Shown here one piece after another: positions 18,320 to 27,051 of a stretch of 64,000 nt of DNA. Source of the DNA: Rubrobacter indicoceani (GTDB taxonomy: Bacteria; Actinomycetota; Rubrobacteria; Rubrobacterales; Rubrobacteraceae); assembly GCF_003568865.1 (NCBI RefSeq), contig NZ_CP031115.1:62001-126000 (forward strand), in the 5' to 3' direction. The notes beneath the pieces are model-generated. The model did no database searches. It saw nothing but the letters and a program-made list of their open reading frames with translations, and was not told the origin of the DNA. The first letter of the stretch is position 1. Each line of letters starts with the position of its first letter. Made by a program: the position numbers and the translations under genes.

Positions 18320-18973
18320 ATGTCAGACAGGGAGGAACGCATCGGGCTGAACGGAGCGGCGGCCATCATCGGCTTGTCCCCCGAAGAGGTGCGCCGACTC
18401 GTCGCCGAAGGCCGCCTCAGGGCCTCTGCGAACGGCGACGGCAACTACGTCTTCTCCCTCTCCGACGTCATGGATTTCTCCGACGACCCGGGTGGAAGAC
18501 CCTCCGACCCGCTCTCCGACCCGGACGACGAAGTATTCGAGGGCGAGGTCATCGGCGACGAAGCACCCCCGAACGCTGGTTCATCCTCCCACCTGCCCGC
18601 CGTTCCCTTCGAGCGCTACGAACGACTGCTCCAGCAGGGACAGGACTACAAAACGCGCCTCGAAGAGCGAAACCGCCAGATGGAGGAGATCCGCTCCGAA
18701 CGCGACGCCGCCCGCACCGAGATAGACCGGCTCTGGACCGAGATAGAACGCCTCAACCTTATCGAATACCAGCGCGAACTCCAGGAGAAAACCATCTCCA
18801 CCCTTGAAGGGGAAAAGCAGAAACTCGAAGAGGAACGCGACCGCATCACCGAGGAACGCCTCAAGCTTATGGAAGAAAAGACCACCGTCTCCGAAGAGAA
18901 GACCCGCCTCGAAGCCGAACTCAAGGTGATGAAGAGCCGGGGCTTCTGGGCCCGCCTCTTCAGCGGCGAATAA
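18320..18973 (+). CDS. MerR/excisionase-like HTH protein with long coiled coil
   Basis: 217 residues. Residues 8-50 (GLNGAAAIIGLSPEEVRRLVAEGRL, then a wing-like GNYVFSLSDV) look like a winged helix-turn-helix of the MerR/excisionase type. Residues 52-90 are acidic and Pro-rich. Residues 100-205 form a highly charged coiled coil (Glu/Arg/Lys heptads). It ends with SRGFWARLFSGE, an amphipathic tail. No family name is certain; a DNA-binding structural or regulatory protein is an inference. Confidence 0.7.
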   Translation: MSDREERIGLNGAAAIIGLSPEEVRRLVAEGRLRASANGDGNYVFSLSDVMDFSDDPGGRPSDPLSDPDDEVFEGEVIGDEAPPNAGSSSHLPAVPFERYERLLQQGQDYKTRLEERNRQMEEIRSERDAARTEIDRLWTEIERLNLIEYQRELQEKTISTLEGEKQKLEEERDRITEERLKLMEEKTTVSEEKTRLEAELKVMKSRGFWARLFSGE

Positions 18974-19061
18974 CCTCACCAGCGAATACCCCGCCCGAAC
19001 AGGCATACACGAAATTTCGGTAACTACCAAAGCTTCAGAAGCAAGAATATAACATTCGTGC

Positions 19062-19521
19062 ATGGACAAAGAGAAGCTGGCTTACATCGAGGAGTTCGGT
19101 GAGTTCTTTGAGGGTTTCGGGGTTGGGCGGATGCTGGGCCGGGTGCTCGGGGTTTTGCTTGTTCCGGGCCCTCCGGAGCGGACGGCGGAGGAGTTGGCGG
19201 GGATAGTGAAAGCGAGACCGGGGGTCTATAAGCGCGGCGACGCGGAGCCTGGTTCAGTTGGGCGTGGTAGGGCGGCGGTCGCGGCTCGGGGATCGGAAGG
19301 CGTACTTCCGTTCGACACCCGACTGGACGGAGTCGATGTGGGGCCAAGTCTCGGCCTCCGCGGCGTTTCGCAGACTGGCGGAGCGAGGACTGGAGTTGAC
19401 GGACGGCGCAAGCCCGGAGTCGCGGCTCGACCTTGAAGAGATGCGGAGCCTGTACGCGAACCTGGAGCGCGAGATGCCGCGAGTTGTAAAGGAGAGGGGG
19501 AGGGAGGAGAAAGCGCCGTGA
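19062..19521 (+). pseudogene. GbsR/MarR-type regulator, frameshifted
   Basis: The N-terminal half (EFGEFFEGFGVGRMLGRVLG...RTAEELAGIVKA) is in one frame and the C-terminal half (VVGRRSRLGDRKAYFRSTPD...) in another. Reading switches at a run of five G at 19220-19224; a sixth G would restore continuity into ...SISAATRSLVQLGVVGRR. This matches GbsR-family repressors, which often sit before ABC transporters, as here. Either a real frameshift or a homopolymer sequencing error. Confidence 0.7.
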
Positions 19522-20222
19522 GCGCCGTTATAGAGACGAGGGGTTTCACCAAAACCTACGGCGGAACCCGGGGGATACGCAACGTCGACCTCCGGGTGGA
19601 AGAGGTAGAAGTCTTCGGGTTTCTCGGACCGAACGGGGCGGGGAAAACCACGACGATAAGGACGTTGCTCGGCTTCATGCGTCCGACCGGCGGTGTTGCG
19701 GAGGTCTTCGGGCGGGACGTCCGGCGGGAGAGCGTTGCGATCCGGGAGAAGGTCGGGAACCTGCCCGGTGAGTTCGCCTTCGGGGAACGGGTAACGGGCG
19801 AGCAGCTGCTGCGGTACTTCGCCAGGCTGCGGGGGGTTCGGAGTCTCTGCCACGCGTACGACCTCGCCGACAGGCTCGGGGCCGACCTCAGGCGTCCGGT
19901 CAGAAAGCTCTCGCGCGGGAACAAGCAGAAAATAGGGCTGGTGCAGGCCATGTTTCACAGGCCGCCCCTGCTTATCCTGGACGAACCGACCGGCGGGCTG
20001 GCCCCTTGCTCAGGAAGAGTTCCTCAAGATAGTCTCCGAGGTAAAGAAAGAAGGCCGGACGGTATTCTTCTACTTGCACGTGCTCTCGGAGGTCGAGAGG
20101 GTCTGCGACAGGGTCGGGATCATCCGCGCCGGGGAACTGGCCGACGTGGAACCGACCGAGAAGCTGGTGAACAAATCTTTCCGGCGCGTCGTCCTGAACT
20201 TCTCGGAGAAGGTCGGCCCCGG
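19518..20222 (+). pseudogene. ABC transporter ATPase, frameshifted and truncated
   Basis: Walker A GPNGAGKTT and Walker B LLILDEPTGG are intact, but after GGL the frame is lost near 20000. Restoring two bases gives GGLDPLAQEEFLKIVSEVKK and continues with SEVERVCDRVGIIRAGELADVE in the other frame to about 20222. There the sequence passes directly into permease codons, so the ATPase C-terminus is missing. Overlaps the regulator pseudogene stop (GTGA). Confidence 0.75.
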
Positions 20223-20458
20223 AACCTTTCGCCGTCGCGGTACCCGGCGTCCTGATGGTCTGTATGTACCTGCTGAGCGCGCTCGGCAACGTCTCCGAAG
20301 ACCTCGAAGGCTACCGGAAGTACTCGGTCTTTTATCACTACGGAGCGGCGATCACGGATGGAATGGACCCGGCGGCGTTTTTCGGGATATCGGGGCTTGC
20401 GTTTGTTTTTGTAGCGCTCGCTGTGCTGGTTTTCAGCAGACGGGACATCTACGCCTAG
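20223..20458 (+). pseudogene. ABC-2 permease C-terminal remnant
   Basis: In a third frame the sequence reads PFAVAVPGVLMVCMYLLSALGN and then GLAFVFVALAVLVFSRRDIYA to a TAG, the last two or three membrane helices of an ABC-2 permease. The N-terminal three quarters are absent. A deletion probably fused the ATPase interior to the permease interior. Confidence 0.7.
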
Positions 20459-20503
20459 CTTCTCGGGCGAAGTCGCGGGTCTCTTGCTAGAGTTCTGCTT
20501 TGT

Positions 20504-21817
20504 ATGAAAGACCACGCCCCGAACGGAACCTCGTCCGGGCTGCTCACGCGGCTCCTTGCCCTCGCTGTATTTCGTGAGGTGCTGAACGACGCGGCGGTTG
20601 CGCTGACGGTCCACCTCGTAGAGCGCCTCGAGTCGGGGGACGTTCGAAATGCCATCGGGGACTTCGCCGCCCTCCGGGGGGAGATCGCCGCAGGCGAAGA
20701 ACCGCCGCTTCTCGAAGACGCGTGGGGGTCCCGCGTAGTCTCAGCCGTGCTCGACGCGGAATCGGTCTTCGCCAGAAAAGCCGAGTCGGGGACGATAACG
20801 GAGTTTGTCCGGGATCAGGGCCGTCGCGACCTCGGAACGCTCCGGGACCTCTTCGACCTGGACTTCGGCGGGCTGAGAAAAGAGATACTCGCCGTCCACC
20901 CGGAACTCGAAGCCGCCTGGACCGACGAGCGGCCCCGGGCTTCGGTGCCGGAGGCGGAAAGCCCCCGGCAGCTTATCGCCCGCAAGCTGCGAAACGCTTC
21001 CGAGTGGGGGGACCTCACCGCTTCGCTGGAAGCATATTTCGTGCGAAACGGGACTGGTCTGCTCGGTCGCTACCGGGCCTTCCGGTGGGAGGACGGGACG
21101 CTCAGACCGGTCTCGGAGCCGGATGCGATCTCATCGCAAGAACTCATCGGCTACGGGCGGGAGCGGGGGATGGTCGCGCTGAACACGGAGCGGTTCGTCC
21201 GGGGTGCTCCCGCACAGCACGCCCTGCTCTACGGGCCGCCCGGAACGGGGAAGTCCTCGACCGTCAAGGCCGTCTTCAACCACTACGCCCCCGAGGGGTT
21301 GCGGCTCGTGGAGGTCTCCAAGGAGCGGCTCTTCGAGTTGCCCCGGCTTCTAGAAGCGCTGCGCGGGCGCGGTCCGCGGTTTATCGTTTACGTGGACGAT
21401 CTCTCCTTTGAAGAGAACGAGGTCGAGTACAAGTCGCTCAAGGCCCTGATCGAAGGAAGCATCGAATCACCCCCGGAGAACGTCCGGGTGTACGCCACCT
21501 CCAACCGCCGGAACCTTATCCGCGAATCCTTCTCCGAGCGCGAGGGGGACGACGTGCACGCCCGCGACTCAACGCAGGAGAAGCTCTCGCTCGCCGCGAG
21601 GTTCGGACTCCGGGTGACGTTTCTCTCCCCCGACCAGAAGACCTACCTCGACATCGTACGCGGTATAGCCGAAGAGCGCGGCCTCGACCTCTGCGGCCCG
21701 AAACTTGACGCTCTGAACAAGGAAGCCCTCCGGCGTGAACGCTGGGGTTCGGGTCGGAGCGGCCGAGCCGCCAGACAGGCCGTAGACGACTTCGAGGCCG
21801 GGCTCGAAGCCCGGTAG
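20504..21817 (+). CDS. DUF815-family AAA ATPase
   Basis: 437 residues. The C-terminal half is a P-loop AAA module: YGPPGTGKSS near 246, FIVYVDDLSFE as Walker B, YATSNRRNLI as sensor 1 and a long ARDSTQEKLSLAARFG segment typical of DUF815. The N-terminal 200 residues are helical and less conserved. Biochemical role unknown. Start ATG 20504. Stands alone after the decayed transporter. Confidence 0.85.
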   Translation: MKDHAPNGTSSGLLTRLLALAVFREVLNDAAVALTVHLVERLESGDVRNAIGDFAALRGEIAAGEEPPLLEDAWGSRVVSAVLDAESVFARKAESGTITEFVRDQGRRDLGTLRDLFDLDFGGLRKEILAVHPELEAAWTDERPRASVPEAESPRQLIARKLRNASEWGDLTASLEAYFVRNGTGLLGRYRAFRWEDGTLRPVSEPDAISSQELIGYGRERGMVALNTERFVRGAPAQHALLYGPPGTGKSSTVKAVFNHYAPEGLRLVEVSKERLFELPRLLEALRGRGPRFIVYVDDLSFEENEVEYKSLKALIEGSIESPPENVRVYATSNRRNLIRESFSEREGDDVHARDSTQEKLSLAARFGLRVTFLSPDQKTYLDIVRGIAEERGLDLCGPKLDALNKEALRRERWGSGRSGRAARQAVDDFEAGLEAR

Positions 21818-21868
21818 CAAAGACCTGGTAGAATCGCCCGCCGCGAAGCGGCTCTCCGGGCCGGTCGC

Positions 21869-22474
21869 TCAGGCGTTGTGAGACGGGCTTTCGTTGATCC
21901 CGAGCCAGTAGTTCTTCAGCTGCTCGACGGTGCGGGTGAAATGGTCGAAGTTGATGGGTTTCCTTACGTAGCTGTTTGCCCCGAGGTTGTATGAACGGAC
22001 CATGTCGTGCTCCTCACCGGACGACGTCAGGACAACGACCGGCAGGTAGCGCGTGCTTCTCTCGGACCGGAGCCGTTCCAGAACCTCGAAGCCGTCCACC
22101 TTCGGCAGCTTGAGGTCCAGGAGTATAAGGTCCGGCGGCAGACGCGAAGCCTCCCCGTAACGGCCCGGGCCGAAAAGGTACTCAAGCGCCTCCGCTCCGT
22201 CCCGAACGACCACGACCTTGTCCGACGAGGTGCTGCGCCCGAGGGCGAGAACGGCAAGGAACTCGTCGTCCTCGTTGTCTTCTACAAGAAGAATCGTCCG
22301 GGACCGCCACCCCGGCTCGGGCGACCGCACCTCGACCGCCCGAACCACCGGACGGGAACCGGTCTTCTCCGAAGAAAGGCCGGACTGCGAGCCTTCGGCC
22401 GGAAGGACACCCTCCGGGGCGCATGCGAGGTCGCCGTTTGCGGCTTTCTGCATCGCCTTGCCCGTTAGAATCAT
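21869..22474 (-). CDS. single-domain response regulator (Rcp1-like)
   Basis: 201 residues. Residues 60-190 form a receiver domain: VEDNEDDE acidic pocket, LILLDLKLPKVDG with the phospho-Asp, VLTSS and the lysine in VRKPINFD. The sequence is closest to Rcp1-type regulators paired with phytochrome-like or PAS kinases. No output domain. The N-terminal 60 residues are low-similarity and may be partly untranslated. Divergent from the large kinase at 22562, a plausible partner. Confidence 0.85.
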   Translation of the reverse strand: MILTGKAMQKAANGDLACAPEGVLPAEGSQSGLSSEKTGSRPVVRAVEVRSPEPGWRSRTILLVEDNEDDEFLAVLALGRSTSSDKVVVVRDGAEALEYLFGPGRYGEASRLPPDLILLDLKLPKVDGFEVLERLRSERSTRYLPVVVLTSSGEEHDMVRSYNLGANSYVRKPINFDHFTRTVEQLKNYWLGINESPSHNA

Positions 22475-22561
22475 CCGTTACGCTATTCCCTGATCTGAGC
22501 ACGAACCGCCCTGCTGTTCGCCGGCCACTTTCGTCCGACAAACGCATCTTAGGGGGCGCGT

Positions 22562-25030
22562 TTGTGCAGGGCATCCCTCAAACTACGTATTTTCAACCCG
22601 ATGCGTCCCGAAGGCCCACCGCGCGTCCGGGGATTGCCCGGGGAGGCCGGTAGCAATAGAATGGAGGCCGGTACGTACCGCGTAAACCATCGTCCCCGGG
22701 CCCGGCACCCGGGAAAGACGGAAAAGACGGAAGGAAAAGCTCGGGACCTTTTTCTTTTGTCGAATGGGGATGGGTTGTCTGCAAGGACGGAAAAAGAACC
22801 CCGAGACCTGCGGGTACTCGTTGTAGAGGACTCGGAAGATGATGCGTTCCTGCTTGTCCGGGAGTTGAAGCGGGGCGGTTACAGGCCTCTCCACCGCCGG
22901 GTCTACACGGCGGACGACATGCGCCGGGCGCTCGACGAGGAGACATGGGACATAGTCGTCTGCGACCACTCGATGCCCGCCTTCGACTCCTCGGCGGCGC
23001 TCGAAGTTCTGCACGAGCGGGGCTACCCGGACATTCCCTTTATGATCGTCTCCGGTAAGATAGGCGAGGAGGCCGCTGTTTCGGCGATGCGTCTCGGGGC
23101 GCACGACTACTTCATGAAGGAAAACCTCGCCCGCCTGAACACCGCGATAGAGCGGGAACTCAGGGAGGCCGATAACCGCCGCGAGCGCCGTCGAGCGCGT
23201 GAAGACCTGCGCCGGAGCGAGGAGCGTTACCGGACGTTCGTGGCCCAGAGCACCGAGGGGATCTGGCGCGCCGAGCTCGAGGAGCCGCTCGACACGACGC
23301 TCCCGCCCGATGAACAGCTGGATCTGCTCTACGAGCGGCTCTACTTTGCAGAGGCCAACGATGCGATGGCCCGGATGTACGGCTACAGGCACGGCGAGAA
23401 CCTCACCGGGATGAGGCTGGAGAGCTTTATGCCTCGGGGGGACCCGGCCAGCCGGGAATTCCTGAAAAGCGGTCTTGAGAACGGATACCGCGTAACCGAC
23501 ACCGAGTCCCGCGAGACCGACCGCTGGGGCGAGGAGCGGTACTTTCTCAACAACTTCGTGGGCATAGTCGAGTCGGGGATGCTGGAGAGGATCTGGGGCA
23601 CGCAGCGCGACGTGACCTCACGCAAGCAGGCAGAGAAGGCCCTCAGAGAGGCCGAGGAGAAGTACCGGAGCATCTTCGAGAACGCCGTGGAGGGCATCTA
23701 CCAGACGACCCTCTCCGGCAAGCTGCTCACGGCCAACCCGACGATGGCGAGGATCTTCGGCTACCCGTCGGTCAGGGAGATGCTCGAGATAAAGGATGTC
23801 GGGCAGACGCTGTACGCCGACCCCGACGACCGGGAACGTTTCGCCGAGAGGGTCAGGAGGTTCGGCGAGGTAACCGGATACGAGGTAAAGATGGTCCGCA
23901 AGGACGGCTCGGAGGTCTGGGTCTCGCTGGCGGGTCGGGCTCTGGCCGACGAGAACGGCGAGTTCGCGGGGTTTGAGGGGACGACGGAGGATATCAGCGC
24001 AAGACGCGCCGCCGAAGAGGCGCGCCGGGAGAGCGAAGCCATCTACCGTTCGGTCGTCGAGAACGCTTCGGAGGGGATTTTCGTGATCGAGGTCGGGTCG
24101 CAGCGGATACTCGAAGCCAACGACTTCCTGCGGCGCTCGCTCGGGTACTCGGCGGCGGACCTTGCGGGGATGACCCTTGCGGAGCTCATCGCCGGAAGCG
24201 AGACCCGCCCCGGTCTGGATATGACGCCCGTCCTTGAGCGGGGAACGTCGCGGCTCGGTGAGATGATGTTCCTGAGAAAAGACGGGAGCCTTGCGGAGGT
24301 CGAGGTCGGGGCCAGCTTTATACCCTACGGTGGTTCGCAGGCCGTGTGCATCGTCGCCCACGACATATCCGACCGCCGCCGGATGGAGCGGGTCCTGGGT
24401 GAGATCCGCGAGGCGGAGCGAAAGAGGATCTCCCGCGACCTCCACGACGGTGTTTTGCAGGATCTCACTTTCGCCTTGAACTCCATACAGATAGAGCGTC
24501 GCATTCACGGGGGCAGGCGCAAGGAGGAGGGTGAGCAGGTAAAGCTTCTGCAGCGCGCCCTCGGCGGCCTGCGGGAGGCCATCTACGACCTGCGCCTCGA
24601 CGGACCCGAAGAACAGACCCTGCGCCGTTCCGTAGAGTCGATCATCGAGCTGAACCGTCAGACAAACCAGGGGTGCGAGATCTCCCTCGAAGTAGCGCGG
24701 GATTTCCCGGAGAACGTAGCCGGAGCGCAGGCTATGGAGGTCGTCAGAATAGTCCAGGAGGCCCTGACGAACGTCCGAAGGCACTCCGGGGCGAAGAACT
24801 GCCTTGTCTCGCTCGGTATGGACCGTGACGAGCTGAGCGTAACGGTCGGCGACGATGGGGTCGGCTTCCCCGCCGGGCAGCCGGCCGGGATCGGTCTCGA
24901 AAGCATGCGCGAGAGGGCCGAGACCCTCGGCGGTCGTCTACTGGTGGAGGGTGAGGCCGGAACGACCGTTACCCTGAGCGTGCCGGCGAGCGTGATGCAT
25001 CGCGGCCGCGCCGGGAACGCCGCCGGCTAG
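22562..25030 (+). CDS. hybrid sensor histidine kinase: REC-PAS-PAS-PAS-HisKA_3-HATPase
   Basis: 822 residues. An N-terminal receiver (about 80-200, phospho-Asp in VVCDHSMP) precedes three PAS segments (about 215-345, 350-480, 485-610, each ending with an ERxW/DIS-like PAC motif). A NarL-class dimerisation domain carries the phospho-His in SRDLHDGVLQDL, and the ATPase has N-box EALTNVRRHS and DDGVGFP. No membrane helices, so it is cytoplasmic. GTG 22562 follows AGGGGG; ATG 22661 is an alternative. It most likely phosphorylates the LuxR-type regulator that follows. Confidence 0.9.
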   Translation: MCRASLKLRIFNPMRPEGPPRVRGLPGEAGSNRMEAGTYRVNHRPRARHPGKTEKTEGKARDLFLLSNGDGLSARTEKEPRDLRVLVVEDSEDDAFLLVRELKRGGYRPLHRRVYTADDMRRALDEETWDIVVCDHSMPAFDSSAALEVLHERGYPDIPFMIVSGKIGEEAAVSAMRLGAHDYFMKENLARLNTAIERELREADNRRERRRAREDLRRSEERYRTFVAQSTEGIWRAELEEPLDTTLPPDEQLDLLYERLYFAEANDAMARMYGYRHGENLTGMRLESFMPRGDPASREFLKSGLENGYRVTDTESRETDRWGEERYFLNNFVGIVESGMLERIWGTQRDVTSRKQAEKALREAEEKYRSIFENAVEGIYQTTLSGKLLTANPTMARIFGYPSVREMLEIKDVGQTLYADPDDRERFAERVRRFGEVTGYEVKMVRKDGSEVWVSLAGRALADENGEFAGFEGTTEDISARRAAEEARRESEAIYRSVVENASEGIFVIEVGSQRILEANDFLRRSLGYSAADLAGMTLAELIAGSETRPGLDMTPVLERGTSRLGEMMFLRKDGSLAEVEVGASFIPYGGSQAVCIVAHDISDRRRMERVLGEIREAERKRISRDLHDGVLQDLTFALNSIQIERRIHGGRRKEEGEQVKLLQRALGGLREAIYDLRLDGPEEQTLRRSVESIIELNRQTNQGCEISLEVARDFPENVAGAQAMEVVRIVQEALTNVRRHSGAKNCLVSLGMDRDELSVTVGDDGVGFPAGQPAGIGLESMRERAETLGGRLLVEGEAGTTVTLSVPASVMHRGRAGNAAG

Positions 25031-25213
25031 AGAACCCGGGACAAAGAGGAGAGCGATGCAGGGGACCAGAGCGCATCCCGCAGATGCATACCGGGCCACC
25101 GACATATGCTATGCTCCCCGGCGGGAGAATGTCGGCCCGGAAGGCTCCAGAACAGCGAACGGAGCCTTCCGGATAGCCGCTGTAGACTTTGAGTTCCGAG
25201 AGGTAAGCGGCAA

Positions 25214-25915
25214 TTGAGCGTTAGGCAGAGCAGCGTCGGGGTGTTTGTACTCGACGACCATAAATCGATCCGACAGTCGCTCGCAAGGCTTATAGAGTAC
25301 GAGGCCGGCTTCGAGGTGGCCGGACAGGCCGGTACGCTCGAAGAGACGCGGGGGTTTCTGAAGAGGCTCGCCGCAGAGAAAGGGGCCGCGCCCCCGCTGC
25401 TCGGGCTTCTGGACCTCAACCTCCCGGACGGTGACGGCACCGAGGTGATAGCCGACTTCCAGGCGCTCAACCCCGAGTTCTCGGCGCTTGTCCTGACCGC
25501 CAGCATAGATGACCTCGAGCATGCGCGGGCCATAGAGACCGGGGCCTCCGGGGTGCTTCACAAGGCTTCGGACGTGGACGATATCCTTGACTCTTTGAGG
25601 ATGCTCGCCAACGGCGAGAGCCTTCTGGATCAGGATGAACTGGTGAGGATGGTCCAGCTCGCGGCCAGTTCCCGGCGTCAGCAGGTAAAGACCAGGAAGA
25701 ACGTCGCCCGGTTGACAAAGCGCGAGATGCAGGTTCTCACCGCCCTTTCGGAGGGGAAGAGCAACAAGCAGATAGCCACGGACCTCCGCATCAGCCTCGA
25801 CACGGAACGCACGCACATGGTGAACATACTGAGCAAGCTTGAGGCGCACTCCCGGCTTCAGGCTCTGGTCGTCGCCGTTCAAACCGGCCTTGTAGAGATA
25901 GAGCGGCTCGGGTGA
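25214..25915 (+). CDS. LuxR/NarL-family response regulator
   Basis: 233 residues. The receiver (8-130) has the acidic DD pair and phospho-Asp in LLDLNLPDGDG. The C-terminal LuxR HTH reads LTKREMQVLTALSEGKSNKQIA with ERTHMVNILSKL. TTG start with GAGGTAAG upstream. Its position 184 bases after a HisKA_3 kinase makes a cognate pair likely. Target genes are unknown. Confidence 0.9.
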   Translation: MSVRQSSVGVFVLDDHKSIRQSLARLIEYEAGFEVAGQAGTLEETRGFLKRLAAEKGAAPPLLGLLDLNLPDGDGTEVIADFQALNPEFSALVLTASIDDLEHARAIETGASGVLHKASDVDDILDSLRMLANGESLLDQDELVRMVQLAASSRRQQVKTRKNVARLTKREMQVLTALSEGKSNKQIATDLRISLDTERTHMVNILSKLEAHSRLQALVVAVQTGLVEIERLG

Positions 25916-25928
25916 TCCCGCAGCGAAC

Positions 25929-25950
25929 GCCGCCCGAGGGGGCGGCTTCT
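25929..25950. terminator. hairpin between convergent genes
   Basis: GCCGCCC at 25929-25935 and GGGCGGC at 25940-25946 with a GAGG loop, then TTCT. It sits between the LuxR regulator and dapF, so it could serve both. Confidence 0.5.
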
Positions 25951-25954
25951 GGTC

Positions 25955-26743
25955 CTAACCCTGCCTGTCCGGGAGGCTCCCGGTAAAGACGTATTCGGCG
26001 GGGCCGCCCATGTAGACGGACGATCGGCCACCTTTCCAGGCGACCTCTACCGTGCCGCCGTCGAGGTTTACCCGGACGGGGCTTCGGACTTTGCCGAGGG
26101 AAATGGCGGCGACCGCCGAGGCGCACGAGCCAGAACCAGAGGCGAGCGTCTCGCCCGCGCCGCGTTCCCAGATCCTCATCCTCACGCTGTTCGTGTCGAC
26201 GGCATAGAGAAACTCCACGTTCGTCCCCTGCGGAAACGCTCTGTCGCGCTCTACGGGCGGGCCGATGAGCCCGAGGTTCAGGGCCTCGACTTCCTCAGAA
26301 CTTTCCATAACACAGACGGCGTGAGGGTTGCCCATCGAGACCTCAAGGAAATCGTAGCCGTGCAGCGGGACGATGCCCCCGATCTCCGGCGGCCCCATCT
26401 CGACCGTCGAGGAGCCGTCTTCGCGCAGCCACACGCGCTTTACCCCCGCACCCGTCTCGACCGTCAGCCCGTCTTTTTCGACCATCCCCCGGTCGCTTGC
26501 GTAGCGCACGAGGCAGCGCAGGCCGTTGCCGCACATCTCCGCGCAGGAACCGTCGGCGTTGAGGTAGACCATGCGAAAATCGGCGACCTCCGAGCGGACC
26601 GGAACGAGCAGCCCATCTGCCCCGACCCCGAAGTGCCGGTCGCAGACGCGACGGGCAAGTTCCGGAAGGCTCACACCGTCCACCGCCGCCTCATCGAAGA
26701 CAACGAAATCGTTGCCGCAACCGTGCATCTTGGTGAATTCCAT
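25955..26743 (-). CDS. dapF: diaminopimelate epimerase (DapF), second catalytic Cys replaced by Ser
   Basis: Interconverts LL- and meso-DAP by a two-cysteine mechanism. 262 residues with the family opening MEFTKMHGCGNDF, the first catalytic Cys C71 in NADGSCAEMCGNG, and GAGETLASGSGSCAS at 196-208. In E. coli the second catalytic Cys (C217) is the first Cys of ACGSG; here that position is S202 (codon TCT, 26138-26140), with C207 five residues later. Other motifs are intact. It may be impaired, may use C207, or may contain a sequence error. Confidence 0.85.
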   Translation of the reverse strand: MEFTKMHGCGNDFVVFDEAAVDGVSLPELARRVCDRHFGVGADGLLVPVRSEVADFRMVYLNADGSCAEMCGNGLRCLVRYASDRGMVEKDGLTVETGAGVKRVWLREDGSSTVEMGPPEIGGIVPLHGYDFLEVSMGNPHAVCVMESSEEVEALNLGLIGPPVERDRAFPQGTNVEFLYAVDTNSVRMRIWERGAGETLASGSGSCASAVAAISLGKVRSPVRVNLDGGTVEVAWKGGRSSVYMGGPAEYVFTGSLPDRQG

Positions 26744-26874
26744 CGAGCTAAATTCTAGTACGAACGAGCGCGGACATCCGGCGCAGGGGTTCCGGCCCTC
26801 TCTATGCAGCCCCCGGCGGTCCGCTTTTACAATAGAGTAGCGAGCTACAAGAACTGCAGAGAAAGGGATTTTCT

Positions 26875-27051
26875 ATGGAGCGGGGCGAAGTCTGCCTGGA
26901 ACAGACCGTCGAGCGGCTATACGAAGAGGGAAAGACCCCCGCCGGGATAGCGGAGGTCATGGGCGTTGACGTGGGATGGGTCGAGACCCTCGTAGCGGGC
27001 TGGGCCGACGAACCGGAAGCAGATCAGGCCAGCACGTCCGCCATCGAGTAG
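26875..27051 (+). CDS. small helix-turn-helix-like protein
   Basis: 58 codons from ATG 26875 to TAG 27049-27051, starting MERGEVCLEQTVERLYEEGK. An AAAGGGA site lies upstream. Residues 20-40 (TPAGIAEVMGVDVGWVETLV) have the pattern of a sigma-70 region 4-like or resolvase-like HTH. The 3' end overlaps the dapB 3' end by 28 bases on the opposite strand. Divergent from dapF. Function unknown. Confidence 0.55.
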   Translation: MERGEVCLEQTVERLYEEGKTPAGIAEVMGVDVGWVETLVAGWADEPEADQASTSAIE

